Assembly (NCBI RefSeq): GCF_023913775.1 | Contig: NZ_JAMXAX010000016.1 | Coordinates: 1-64,000 of the forward strand | Origin: Acidovorax facilis | GTDB lineage: Bacteria > Pseudomonadota > Gammaproteobacteria > Burkholderiales > Burkholderiaceae_C | DNA: 64,000 nucleotides | Direction: 5' to 3' | Shown: positions 26,050 through 34,840 of the stretch, one piece after another | How positions within the stretch are numbered: the first letter of the stretch is position 1 | Layout of the letters: each line of letters starts with the position of its first letter | Position numbers and translations under genes: made by a program | Notes under the pieces: generated by a model | Seen by the model: only the letters and a program-made list of their open reading frames with translations | Database searches by the model: none | Told to the model about the DNA's origin: nothing

Positions 26050-26074
26050 AAAGACCCCAGACATGCAAAAAAAA

Positions 26075-26099
26075 TGGCGCCGAACGGCGCCATTTTTTT
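26075..26099 (-). terminator. Bidirectional rho-independent terminator
   Basis: TGGCGCC (26075-26081), GAAC loop, GGCGCCA (26086-26092), flanked by runs of A on the left and T on the right, so it can work in both directions. It ends transcription from the secreted-protein gene on the minus strand and separates it from the lipoprotein-PpiC pair. Confidence 0.85.
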
Positions 26100-26171
26100 A
26101 TGCAGCCCCAATGTGGCCGCTTGTTTTTTCTTTTTATGCACGGTGTAAACTGCCGTGCATATCAAGAAAAA

Positions 26172-27143
26172 TTAGTTGTGCGTACCAAGGATGGACTGGA
26201 TAGCACCGAAAGCAGGCATGTTGATCACGCTGTACGTGAACACAGAACCGCCCAGGAAGAACAGCGATTGACCAGAAGTACCTGGGTAGTCAGCTGGCTC
26301 AGCAGACATGGGAGCCCATTCAATGAAGCCATCGCCAAAGTTTGCAGGACGGCCTGGGATCGTTTCTGGATTAAAGAACGACAGTTCAGCTTCAGCCAGA
26401 GCGAAGTTCACAGACTTACGGTTTTGAGCCGCATCGTACATGTTAACCGTGTGGGTGCCACGCTGGTCACCAGTCGACCACACCACAATGCGGGTCTCCA
26501 GACCTGCATTAGCCGTGTTATCGATAGCGTAACGCATGCTGAAGGAAGGATTAGGCGTCTGAGGTGGAATGAGGGCCGAGGCAGTAGCACCAACAGCACG
26601 AGCACCACCAACGGACAGCAGGCTATTTGGGCCCAGGATGGTCAGGTCAGAACCAGAAACCAGGTTCAGAGGACCGTCGATCACTGGAACATAAGCCACG
26701 TCTTGGGTACCGGTGGTGACCTGGAAGGCGCTAGCACCGATTTGACCGTTAGCAGCTGCACCAGCCGTTGCGGCAGCCACATTACATGCAGTTGCTGCAG
26801 AGGTGTTGGCGGTGTTTGCACCAACAGCGAACACCAGGTAACCACGCACGCCACTCAGACCGTTACCGGATTGCTGCGACCAAACGAAAGGCTCGAAGTC
26901 CTTGTTGGTCATAGGGAAGCAACCGTCGGTGACGTGGTTGGAGTTCGCATCAAAGAACGTCCAAAACACAGGCACAGTGTTGCCGGTTTGATTGACGATA
27001 CCCACTGCAGTGGTATCGGCGTCGCCGTTGTGGACCACGTTAGGAACCACGAAACCATTGCTGTACGTACCCACGGTGTACGCCTGCGCCACACCAGCAC
27101 TCAGCGCAGCGGCTGCAACGGCTGCCATTGCAAATTTTTTCAT
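26172..27143 (-). CDS. Secreted protein of unknown function, own promoter and terminator
   Basis: 323 residues with a clean Sec signal (MKKFAMAAVAAAALSAGVAQA) and a mature, Asn/Thr/Gly-rich, beta-strand-like chain of ~302 residues. It has two cysteines (DGCFPM and ATACN) that could form a disulfide. No known domain recognised. The DNA is much less GC-rich than its neighbours, and the gene stands alone with a good promoter, AAGGA ribosome site and strong terminator, as an abundantly made surface or secreted protein would. Its place right after the T2SS operon suggests it may be a T2SS client (inference). Confidence 0.72.
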   Translation of the reverse strand: MKKFAMAAVAAAALSAGVAQAYTVGTYSNGFVVPNVVHNGDADTTAVGIVNQTGNTVPVFWTFFDANSNHVTDGCFPMTNKDFEPFVWSQQSGNGLSGVRGYLVFAVGANTANTSAATACNVAAATAGAAANGQIGASAFQVTTGTQDVAYVPVIDGPLNLVSGSDLTILGPNSLLSVGGARAVGATASALIPPQTPNPSFSMRYAIDNTANAGLETRIVVWSTGDQRGTHTVNMYDAAQNRKSVNFALAEAELSFFNPETIPGRPANFGDGFIEWAPMSAEPADYPGTSGQSLFFLGGSVFTYSVINMPAFGAIQSILGTHN

Positions 27144-27230
27144 CTTCTCAGTCCTTAGATAATTGAAGGAAGCTTTCCCACCCTGTGCGGGATCTGCAAC
27201 CCATCCGTACTCCGTTTGGGTTGATGCAAT

Positions 27231-27258
27231 CCTATACTGATACCTTCGATTTTTTCAA
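27231..27258 (-). promoter_or_regulatory. Probable sigma-70 promoter of the secreted-protein gene
   Basis: On the minus strand TTGAAA (27258-27253) and TATAGG (27236-27231) are separated by 16 bases in an AT-rich stretch, about 90 bases upstream of the start codon at 27143. No experimental support. Confidence 0.5.
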
Positions 27259-27315
27259 CCTATTTCAGTCAGAAAACCACCGCACGGTAGTTTGTTGCAC
27301 CCAAACAACGAACCA

Positions 27316-27768
27316 TCACTGCGATGTTGGAAACATGACACTAGGCCGCTGCACATGGTGCCATGCACCATCAACGCGGCGCCATTCATCTTCCAGCACA
27401 GCCTCCTTTCGTTTTACACGTAACAATGGCAGGGAGTAGCGCATCCAGACGGTAACGATGGCGCTGCCCCCGTCAATGCTGCGCACACCACGCACCTCCA
27501 CCGCATCAAATGCAATGCCCCCACGCTTGAGGTAGCCTTCCAACGTACCGCTCGGGTCCTTGGACAACGCCTCATAGGCCCAGGCTCCTACGCGGTCATT
27601 TTTCTGAATGAGCGCCCAGTACGCTTTCGACCGGGCCAGAAGTGCTGCCTGGTCATCTTCAGCCGACACCACTGCACCACCAGTGGCGGCACAGCCCACC
27701 AGCACCGCCAAAACCGCAGGCGCAGCCAGGGTTGCGACAAGATGACGACGGGTAACAGGTTTTGTCAT
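27316..27768 (-). CDS. Small lipoprotein downstream of gspD
   Basis: 150 residues. N-terminal TKPVTRRHLVATLAAPAVLAVLVGCA combines a twin-arginine-like RR and a lipobox (LVGC). The rest (LLARSKAYWALIQKNDRVGAWAYEALSKDPSGTLEGYL, IVTVWMRYSLPLLRVKRKEAVLEDEWRRVDGAWHH) looks like an NTF2-like/DUF4440-style alpha+beta domain. 74 bases after the gspD stop, so probably in the T2SS transcript. Function unknown; a T2SS-linked accessory is possible. Confidence 0.65.
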   Translation of the reverse strand: MTKPVTRRHLVATLAAPAVLAVLVGCAATGGAVVSAEDDQAALLARSKAYWALIQKNDRVGAWAYEALSKDPSGTLEGYLKRGGIAFDAVEVRGVRSIDGGSAIVTVWMRYSLPLLRVKRKEAVLEDEWRRVDGAWHHVQRPSVMFPTSQ

Positions 27769-27842
27769 GTTAAGAATCTCCTGATTGACTATCTATATGT
27801 GGGATGCGCGACGTTGGCCAGAGCCGTAGGAGCCAGGCGCAG

Positions 27843-30239
27843 TCAGCGCGAGGGTTGCAACGGGGCATCTGGCGGGCGGAAACTCATTGGCTGTGCCTGC
27901 AAGGACAAGGAGCGCATACGTTCCCGCATCTCCGCACTGGCCGAACGCAGCTGATCATCGTCCTCCAGAGCGCGGGGCGTCATTAGCACCAGCAGCTCCG
28001 TGCGTCTACGCTGGTTTGACGTATTTGAGAATAGGGCCCCCAACACCGGGACGTCTGCAAGCCCCGGCAAACCGGCACGGCTGTTGGTGTCATTTTCACG
28101 AATCAACCCACCCAGAACGATGGACTCGCCGGAACGCACTGCGACACGCGTTTGTATTTGCCGGGTCTGAAAGGACCGCTGACTCGTCACAACGTCCCTC
28201 TCACCCACATCGGTGACTTGCTGAGAGATATCCATGGAGATCAACCCCCCCGCATTGACGGATGGCGTAACGGAGAGCATCACACCAGTATCTTTGTAAG
28301 TAATGGACTGAGTGATAAAGCTACTGCCAGTAGCGGCCGAAGTTGAACTCAGAATGGGCTGTTGGTCTCCGACTTGAATGGTCGCGGTGTGGTTGTTCAG
28401 AACCAGGAGCGACGGACTAGATAACAACCGCACTTGATTTTTTGAGGCAACGGCGTTCAGCGCGGCGCGAACCACGTTCGCCTTGGTGATGGTGTACGAA
28501 AAGCCAGGGACTTTAGGGCCTATCCCGCTGATTTCGCTGTTGAGATCCAACAGTGCCCCACCTTGGCGGTCCCTGCTAAGACCGTTCTGCAGGAACCACT
28601 CCACACCATATTCAAGGTTGCCCGTGAGGCTCACCTCCACGATGCTGGCCTCAATCAACACCTGCATCGGAGCCCTGTCCAGTTCGCGCAATGCCTGCTC
28701 GATGCGGCGGTATTCGGTGCGCGGAGCGCGAATCAGCAGAGCGTTGCGCTTCTCGTCTGCAACCACACGCACATTGCCGCCCAATTGACTCGTCGACGTA
28801 AGGGATGTGTTGTTCGAAGAAGTTCTGTTTCCGCCAGCACCCAGCGCGGCGTTCATAGGACTACTGCCTGTGCCGGAGCTGCTGCTATTGCCATAGAGGC
28901 CGCTGGAACTGCCCGTATTGCCAGTGCTGCCCGTACCCAGACCGGAGCCCCCCGCCCCCCGAGAGAACTGCGTGGGCGCCGAGCCCGCCGCGACGCCACC
29001 CGAGCCGGCTTGCCCGGACTGCCCACCAAAAAGGCCATTGAGCATTTCCGCCAGCTGCAATGCCGAGCCGTTTTGCACCGGATACACAAACAGGCTGGCC
29101 TCCAGCGTATCGGTAGGACGGTCCAGGCGACGGATCCAGGTTTCCACTTGGGCCAACAAATGACTGCGCGGCGTGACCACTACCAGGGCATTCAGGCGCT
29201 CAACGGGAAAGACGCGAATCAAGCCACCCAAAGGGGTCGCCATCTGGGCGCCGGCACCGCTGGCACCACCACTTGCAGCCGCACCACCTGCAGCAGCACC
29301 CGACGTGCTAGGCGCGCCCCCCGCAGGTGCGGCACCAGCACCCCCATAGGGATCGGAGGATTTGTCAGAACCCAGCATCGCCTGCAGGGCATCCCGTACC
29401 ACGTTGACGTTGGCGTTTTCCAACACGAACACACCCAGCGACATGCCAGAGAGAAAGTCCACGTCAAACGCTTCCACCATTTCCAGCCAACCACCCAACT
29501 GGGCCTTGCTGCCCTGCAGCACCAGCAGGTTGCGCAAGGAATCCACGTAGACGATGGCCTCACGGGGTGCGATAGGCGCCAGAATCTTGGCCATCTCGGC
29601 CGCTGCAATGTGGTTCAAGGGAACGATAACCGTCCCGGCACCCGACAGATCCTTGAATTTGGACGCCCCCACCACCGGGCGCGCGCCCACGGTAACGGTA
29701 CGCTTGGTCACGTGGTAGACCCCCGCGTTGTCGCGGACGATGGCCAAGTCGTGGGGCAACAGCACCGCATCCAGCACATCCAGAACCTGACTGCGCAGCA
29801 GCGGCTGGCGCGTATGCAGGCTCACCACCGTTTCGCCACCAGCGTCGATGGTGTAGTTGAGCTTGAGCAGGTCTCCTAGCAACGCTGTAGCCAAGTTGCT
29901 GACAGTGACATTCTCGAAATTGAGTGCCACCTTGTCGCCCTTGGCAAGCACGGGATCGATCGCAGGAGCCTTGTCGCGCTTGAAAAACTGGTCGTTGCCA
30001 GGATAAAGCTTGGTGCTGGAAGAAGCATTCTTTTGCGCCTGCTCCTTGGGCGCTGACGCTGCCGGTGCAGGGCTTGGCGCCACTGGCGCAGCCGCAGCTG
30101 CAACAGGCTGCGATGGCCCCGGTGCTCCGCCAACTGCGACCTTGGAGTCCGCAACTCCGGACGCCGCAGGACCTCCCTGCGTGCTGGCACAGCCTGCCGC
30201 CAGCAATGCGAGCAAGAGGATGGATGGCCGAATATTCAT
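27843..30239 (-). CDS. gspD: Type II secretion system secretin GspD (lipoprotein type)
   Basis: Outer-membrane channel of the T2SS. 798 residues with a lipobox (LLALLAAGCAS), an N0 domain (VALNFENVTVSNLATALLGDLLKLNYTIDAGGE), N1-N3 ring domains (GTVIVPLNHIAAAEMAKILAPIAP etc.) and the secretin core (VRLLSSPSLLVLNNHTATIQVGDQQPI; TYKDTGVMLSVTPSVNAGG; VLGGLIRENDTNSRAGLPGLADVPVLGALF). Two long low-complexity Gly/Ala/Ser linkers (about 298-330 and 410-470) are unusually large. Lipidated secretins may reach the outer membrane without a separate pilotin. Confidence 0.95.
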   Translation of the reverse strand: MNIRPSILLLALLAAGCASTQGGPAASGVADSKVAVGGAPGPSQPVAAAAAPVAPSPAPAASAPKEQAQKNASSSTKLYPGNDQFFKRDKAPAIDPVLAKGDKVALNFENVTVSNLATALLGDLLKLNYTIDAGGETVVSLHTRQPLLRSQVLDVLDAVLLPHDLAIVRDNAGVYHVTKRTVTVGARPVVGASKFKDLSGAGTVIVPLNHIAAAEMAKILAPIAPREAIVYVDSLRNLLVLQGSKAQLGGWLEMVEAFDVDFLSGMSLGVFVLENANVNVVRDALQAMLGSDKSSDPYGGAGAAPAGGAPSTSGAAAGGAAASGGASGAGAQMATPLGGLIRVFPVERLNALVVVTPRSHLLAQVETWIRRLDRPTDTLEASLFVYPVQNGSALQLAEMLNGLFGGQSGQAGSGGVAAGSAPTQFSRGAGGSGLGTGSTGNTGSSSGLYGNSSSSGTGSSPMNAALGAGGNRTSSNNTSLTSTSQLGGNVRVVADEKRNALLIRAPRTEYRRIEQALRELDRAPMQVLIEASIVEVSLTGNLEYGVEWFLQNGLSRDRQGGALLDLNSEISGIGPKVPGFSYTITKANVVRAALNAVASKNQVRLLSSPSLLVLNNHTATIQVGDQQPILSSTSAATGSSFITQSITYKDTGVMLSVTPSVNAGGLISMDISQQVTDVGERDVVTSQRSFQTRQIQTRVAVRSGESIVLGGLIRENDTNSRAGLPGLADVPVLGALFSNTSNQRRRTELLVLMTPRALEDDDQLRSASAEMRERMRSLSLQAQPMSFRPPDAPLQPSR

Positions 30240-30275
30240 AGAGATAGCTCCAATATTGGGGTACGCCGCTAGGGC

Positions 30276-30779
30276 TTATTGATTTGTTGCAGGCCTGCGC
30301 AGGCGGTCACCGATCGGTCCGGCTTTCACGGCCGCCGCACTTCCCGCTTCCAGCGGGCGCTCTACACGTTGGTCATCAGCTGACACAAAGAGAGCCTTGC
30401 GGCCATCAAAGGACTCAACTCGCCAGGGTTTGGTTTCCCCGGTGATCTTGAGGGTGCTGCCATCGGGGCGCTGCAAGATGGCCACACGCTCCTTGCCAGA
30501 CTCAAATACTGCAGTGAGGCGCGCCTGCAGCAACTCCGTGACCAAACTGGTCTTTTTTTCTTCCACCGCCACCGGGCGCCGCGATGCCCACAACAAGGGG
30601 CGCTCCACTGCCTGCTTTGCCCGGACCTTGATCACCGGGGGCATGGGCTCAACCTTTGGAAGATCGGGCCGGCGCGCTTGCGGCGGGTTCCAGCGCTCTT
30701 TTTCGGTATGCCACCAGTAAGCGCTCGCAGCCACAGCTACGGCACCCAGGACGGGGCCGACGTACCAAAGTTTGATCAT
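30276..30779 (-). CDS. Short T2SS protein in the GspC/GspN position
   Basis: 167 residues: one N-terminal membrane helix (YVGPVLGAVAVAASAYWW), a proline-rich linker (about 30-55) and a small beta-type domain (LQARLTAVFESGKERVAILQRPDGSTLKITGETKPWRVESFDGRKALFVSADDQRVERPL). This membrane-plus-periplasmic layout resembles the HR part of GspC or a PilP-like protein but is too short for a normal GspC with PDZ. It lies between gspM (ATGA overlap) and gspD (36-base gap), so it probably links the inner-membrane platform to the secretin. Confidence 0.72.
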   Translation of the reverse strand: MIKLWYVGPVLGAVAVAASAYWWHTEKERWNPPQARRPDLPKVEPMPPVIKVRAKQAVERPLLWASRRPVAVEEKKTSLVTELLQARLTAVFESGKERVAILQRPDGSTLKITGETKPWRVESFDGRKALFVSADDQRVERPLEAGSAAAVKAGPIGDRLRRPATNQ

Positions 30780-31330
30780 GGCTTGGCCTTTTCTGGTGCC
30801 AAGGGGGCCTCCAGCTGCAAAGACAGGCGTGCATTTTGCGGACCCGCGCCAGAACTTGCCCCCTCACGCGTGATGTTGGCGGTGCGCACCCAGAAAGGAG
30901 GGCGGTGCGTCTGAAGACTTTCCATAAAGCTCACCAACTTGACCCATTCACCATTCACGGTTGCCGTCAAGCGTATGCGCGCCAGCTTGCCATCCACCCC
31001 AGGCTCCAGTGCGACCTGGGACGAAACCAGCGTGCCGCCAGAAGCCATGATCATCTGGCGAAGCTTCTGCTGGATATCGTTTTGAGAAGTTTCGCCAGCA
31101 GGGTGCACCAGCGGGGCCACTGTACTGCTTGCAGCGCTGAGCAGGGTTTCGATTTCAGCGCCGGCGTTCACTACCCCTTCCAGGCGTTCGCTGCGGGGCT
31201 CCAGTTGTTGCAGGGCGTTGTTGTAACGCGCCCAGAGAGTGCTGTAAATCAGAGCGGCACAAGCCAAGGCGCCAACAAACAGCACCAGCAGCAAAACCAC
31301 CGAATGACGGCGCCATACATTCATTTTCAT
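30776..31330 (-). CDS. gspM: T2SS platform protein GspM (GspMb type)
   Basis: 184 residues with one membrane helix near the N-terminus (SVVLLLVLFVGALACAALIY), a coiled-coil stalk and a ferredoxin-like periplasmic domain (DIQQKLRQMIMASGGTLVSSQVALEP, RIRLTATVNGEWVKLVSFMESLQTHRPPFWV). This is the T2SSM_b subfamily rather than classical XcpZ. Start overlaps the gspL stop. Confidence 0.82.
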   Translation of the reverse strand: MKMNVWRRHSVVLLLVLFVGALACAALIYSTLWARYNNALQQLEPRSERLEGVVNAGAEIETLLSAASSTVAPLVHPAGETSQNDIQQKLRQMIMASGGTLVSSQVALEPGVDGKLARIRLTATVNGEWVKLVSFMESLQTHRPPFWVRTANITREGASSGAGPQNARLSLQLEAPLAPEKAKP

Positions 31331-32328
31331 GGTTTTGCTCCCTCGCCCCGCCAGCGCATTTCAAACGTGAAGCGCTCTTTATTCAGCGTGCCGTCGCGCA
31401 CATTTGCCCCGGTGGCGCGCACATCCACCAAGCCAGGCTGGCGCCCTAGATGCCCAATAAGTTCGGTAGCGTTAGCCGTCAAGCCCGTGATCCGGATTTC
31501 GCTACCGTTGACTTCGATGCGATCGAGCCAGGTGTCGGCAGGAATAGCGGCGGAAAGCGCATCCACGACACTGGCGAGAGGCAGGTCCGTACTGATGTTC
31601 TTGCGAAGCTCTTCCGCCAGTTCTGCCTGGCGACGCAGTTCATCCATCTTCTGGCGCAAGGGAGCCGCCTTGGGCTCCAGCATGTTGACGTGCTCCACAG
31701 CGCGGACCACGGCCTGGCGCTTCAAGACCAGCGGCATGAGTGCCGGCAATGACAATGCTGCGAGCAGGACAAGCACCAGCCCCACCCCCAACCAATCCAT
31801 CCAACGCTGGCGGTTGTACTGCTTTTGCCACGCCGCAGTACGGACGGGAAGCGCGCGCCCCTGGCGCATCAGATACACAGGCGCATTTTCGGCAAACCCG
31901 TGCTGCGCCATTTGCTCGGCCAGGGTGTTGCGTCGGCACATGCCCCACTCCACCATCCAACCACCTTGGGCTTGAGGTTCTGCCCACCATGCCGCCACAA
32001 TCTGTTCCGGCGGCATGGGAGAGACCCGCCACAGGGCTTCTTCGACGCCGCCTGCCAACGAGCGCCGCGGCATATCCGGCAACTGCACGGTGCCCCAAAG
32101 ACAGCCGGACTCCGGTACCAGCAGGCTGGAAGCCTTTCGGTTGTTGGCGCGCTTGCGGGCACGGGTTCCAGTGATGGTCCAACGCCCTCCGTCGGACGCA
32201 ATGGCTGCACTCGCGACTGCAGGCCAGGCGCCATGCTCCATGAGAACGCGCTTGAGATCACCGAAACCCCATGCCATTCGGTCCAGTGTTTTTTGCGCAC
32301 GAAGAGATAGCTGCCCCCAACCTGTCAT
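31327..32328 (-). CDS. gspL: T2SS platform protein GspL (PilN-like C-terminus)
   Basis: 333 residues from ATG 32328 (overlap with the gspK stop). An N-terminal cytoplasmic actin-like fragment (about 1-190), one membrane helix (WLGVGLVLVLLAALSLPALM) and a PilN/Fimbrial-assembly periplasmic domain (LASVVDALSAAIPADTWLDRIEVNGSEIRITGLTANATELIGHLGRQPGLVDV). It would couple the GspE ATPase to the inner-membrane platform. Confidence 0.88.
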   Translation of the reverse strand: MTGWGQLSLRAQKTLDRMAWGFGDLKRVLMEHGAWPAVASAAIASDGGRWTITGTRARKRANNRKASSLLVPESGCLWGTVQLPDMPRRSLAGGVEEALWRVSPMPPEQIVAAWWAEPQAQGGWMVEWGMCRRNTLAEQMAQHGFAENAPVYLMRQGRALPVRTAAWQKQYNRQRWMDWLGVGLVLVLLAALSLPALMPLVLKRQAVVRAVEHVNMLEPKAAPLRQKMDELRRQAELAEELRKNISTDLPLASVVDALSAAIPADTWLDRIEVNGSEIRITGLTANATELIGHLGRQPGLVDVRATGANVRDGTLNKERFTFEMRWRGEGAKP

Positions 32329-33239
32329 GGCTTGAATTCCTGTTCCGGCTTGTTTAAGCGGCGTGTCGGCTCCAAAGAGAGCGTTGTCCAGGGCGTCAGA
32401 CCACCGGGACGCTCGCTGAGATCGATCCATGCCTCACGCTGCCACCAGCGATCACCTTCAGCCCGCACAAAAGCATTGAGGCGCACTGTCAGACCGCCTC
32501 CAGCGCGGGCAGGCGAGAAAAATTCGGCTGCAGCTCCTGTCAAAAGCACGCCAGCCCGCGTTTCCGGTGGGGAGTTGTGAATGCGCGCCCCCAAACCTGG
32601 CTGTCCCGTGAGGACGTCGATCAGGGCGGGGGGGGCTGAATCGATTTCGATGCGTTGCTGCCCATTGATACCCAAGTGGGGCGCGATTATCTCATAGAGC
32701 TCAGACGTCATTCCCAGGACTGATCTCAGTTCCGAAAGGTCATCCAGCGCGCCATTTCGAGGCAGGGAGGGCCAGCCAGCAGCGCGGTATTGGGCAGCCT
32801 CAGCCCCGCCCACCCCACCTGGCGTGTCGTCAGGGTCGATGAAGTCCCGCACACGTGAGGTCAAGATGGCAGCCTCCCCCGAGGAGAGCCCTCCAGCTCT
32901 TTGAAAGAGCGCCTGCAGCAGGGCTTCGCTGGCGACATTAACGTCTACCAGACCTCCAGAAGGCGTGACCTCCACCCAGATGTCATTCGACCCCATTGGC
33001 AAACGTTGAATGCGGTACCAACTGTCTGCGGTCTTTTCGGACATCATTCGCTGCGCTGTCAGTTGGATCGCGGCGTCCAGCACGGACTCTGCGCGCAAGC
33101 GTTCCAAATCCAGCGCTGCGCGCTGCGTTTGCTGGCGAATCCCCCGTGAACTCGCCATCACCACCAATGACAAGGATGCAACCAGCCACAGCACCAGAAT
33201 CAGCGCTGCGCCCCGGCTGCCGTGTTTCGACCGCTTCAT
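32325..33239 (-). CDS. gspK: T2SS minor pseudopilin GspK
   Basis: 304 residues from ATG 33239, which overlaps the gspJ stop (TGATG); the longer ORF upstream is inside gspJ. Type IV prepilin-like N-terminus RGAALILVLWLVASLSLVVM after a short basic leader, followed by the long GspK-type globular domain (SSGEAAILTSRVRDFIDPDDTPGG). Part of the pseudopilus tip complex with I, J and H. Confidence 0.93.
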   Translation of the reverse strand: MKRSKHGSRGAALILVLWLVASLSLVVMASSRGIRQQTQRAALDLERLRAESVLDAAIQLTAQRMMSEKTADSWYRIQRLPMGSNDIWVEVTPSGGLVDVNVASEALLQALFQRAGGLSSGEAAILTSRVRDFIDPDDTPGGVGGAEAAQYRAAGWPSLPRNGALDDLSELRSVLGMTSELYEIIAPHLGINGQQRIEIDSAPPALIDVLTGQPGLGARIHNSPPETRAGVLLTGAAAEFFSPARAGGGLTVRLNAFVRAEGDRWWQREAWIDLSERPGGLTPWTTLSLEPTRRLNKPEQEFKP

Positions 33240-33850
33240 CACCTTGCCCTCGCGAGAGGGAACACCAGAGGAGGCCAGTCTCCGCGCGCATCGGCAATTT
33301 CCACCCGGATACGTGCGGGGTACTGCGCTTTGGCAGAGTCCCATTGCTGAGTCCACTGACCCGTCAGCCCGTCCTGGTAATGCCACTGAAGCGTTCGCAC
33401 ATCCGACAGAAGTGTTTCGCGCAAAGCCTTGCCCCAGTCCAGCGCCATCAGTGCTCCGTCATAAGGAACGGCTTCTACCGACAGATCGACGCGCCCATCG
33501 GCATGGCGCAGGGGGCTCATGCGAAATACGTAGAGTCCCCCAGCATCCCCCCGCTCTGGCAATGGCGCCACCCAGATCGCACCCGCAGCATTTCCGCTAA
33601 AGAAATTCACAAAGATGTTTTCGTCGCGCCGACTCAACAAGCGCAGGGTGTCAAACTTGCGCCCAAGCCATTGGCTGACCACCAACATGCGTTCAGAGCG
33701 CTCAATGACGCGCTGGTTGCGCTCTTCCGAACGCCCGATGACTCCCACGCCCGCAAACACCAGAGCGACCACTGCGGACGTCACGGCCAATGCGACCAGC
33801 AACTCCAACAAGGTAAAACCACGGGAAGTTTTTCGAAAAGAGTGGGTCAT
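33239..33850 (-). CDS. gspJ: T2SS minor pseudopilin GspJ
   Basis: 203 residues from ATG 33850 (ATGA overlap with gspI). Prepilin leader MTHSFRKTSRG followed by FTLLELLVALAVTSAVVALVF, with Glu at +5. The remaining domain fits GspJ (QWLGRKFDTLRLLSRRDENIF, LRHADGRVDLSVEAVPYDG). Confidence 0.93.
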   Translation of the reverse strand: MTHSFRKTSRGFTLLELLVALAVTSAVVALVFAGVGVIGRSEERNQRVIERSERMLVVSQWLGRKFDTLRLLSRRDENIFVNFFSGNAAGAIWVAPLPERGDAGGLYVFRMSPLRHADGRVDLSVEAVPYDGALMALDWGKALRETLLSDVRTLQWHYQDGLTGQWTQQWDSAKAQYPARIRVEIADARGDWPPLVFPLARAR

Positions 33851-34299
33851 GGTGCAGACCTGTAGGGCTTCCATGTGGTCCATGTGACAGCCGTCACCCC
33901 ATCTTTACTGACCTCTACGGTCACCCTTGCCGCACGCACAGGTGGCCCGGCCACCGGGCGACCACTCTCGTCCATCATTTGGACCGGTTCGGGCGCCACC
34001 TGAATCCGCCAATTCCAATCGCCTGCCCGCCCGGAATCCTGTCGCATCAAATCCTCTGCAAAGGTTCCAGCAGCCACTGCCGACCTGGCCACGAGAGAGG
34101 CCTCCACCCGAGCCTCCACATCCACCACATTTTTGGAGCCTTGCCCCACGCTGCGGTAAAGACTTGCCAGCGCAATGGAAGCAATTGCCATGGCGACCAA
34201 GGCCTCCAGCAAACTGAACCCCCGTTGATTCCGTGGCGCTCGCCTGAATGACTTGAAAATAGGATCAATCAGGGGCAACAGACAGCACGTCACGGTCAT
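33847..34299 (-). CDS. gspI: T2SS minor pseudopilin GspI
   Basis: 150 residues. Prepilin peptidase site after Gly27 (RNQRG, then FSLLEALVAMAIASIALASLY) with Glu at +5. The leader of 27 residues is longer than usual; the start overlaps the gspH stop. C-terminal domain small, as in GspI (WRIQVAPEPVQMMDESGRPV, ARVTVEVSKDGVTAVTWTTW). Confidence 0.92.
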   Translation of the reverse strand: MTVTCCLLPLIDPIFKSFRRAPRNQRGFSLLEALVAMAIASIALASLYRSVGQGSKNVVDVEARVEASLVARSAVAAGTFAEDLMRQDSGRAGDWNWRIQVAPEPVQMMDESGRPVAGPPVRAARVTVEVSKDGVTAVTWTTWKPYRSAP

Positions 34300-34790
34300 G
34301 ACTGGGCCGCGACCATGGATTGCTCCACCGTCCCAAGGAGCCAGTTCACGCGAAAGCTGACGCCCTGCCCACCTCTTAGCACTGCAAGCCGCCCGCCACG
34401 TGCGCCGCCGTCGGAATTGAACACAAAAATAGGTTCTCCCACGGCAGTTGCAGTTTTGCCAGTCCGCGAATTGCGTTCAATCGCTTCCCACTGGACCACC
34501 AGTGATGCTGGCACCTCCAGGGCCAGGCGCCCGTCAACCACCAGCCTGCGAATGTCTGGCTGGTAGGTCACGGCCACCGAACGGCCTTCCTGGACGCTGA
34601 GCGCACGTGCTTTGTTCAGTTGGCTGGAAACATCCCGTACCGTCTGGTTGTAGCGTGAACGCTCCATGTACGCCTGCCCGCCCGCCCCCACCACGGAGAC
34701 AGTAATGGCAGCCAGCACCAGCACGACCAGCATCTCCAACAACGTGAAGCCACGGATGCGGAGGTCTGGCGCCAACCAAGGGCGGCTCAT
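34296..34790 (-). CDS. gspH: T2SS minor pseudopilin GspH
   Basis: 164 residues from ATG 34790 (an upstream start at 34814 is possible). Leader MSRPWLAPDLRIRG, then FTLLEMLVVLVLAAITVSVV with Glu at +5. GspH-type domain (SSQLNKARALSVQEGRSVAVTYQPDIRRLVVDG). 50 bases after gspG. Confidence 0.92.
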   Translation of the reverse strand: MSRPWLAPDLRIRGFTLLEMLVVLVLAAITVSVVGAGGQAYMERSRYNQTVRDVSSQLNKARALSVQEGRSVAVTYQPDIRRLVVDGRLALEVPASLVVQWEAIERNSRTGKTATAVGEPIFVFNSDGGARGGRLAVLRGGQGVSFRVNWLLGTVEQSMVAAQS

Positions 34791-34840
34791 GCGAAACAAG
34801 TCACCAGACGGCACTGGGGAGTGGAAAGCGCAACAGAGCG

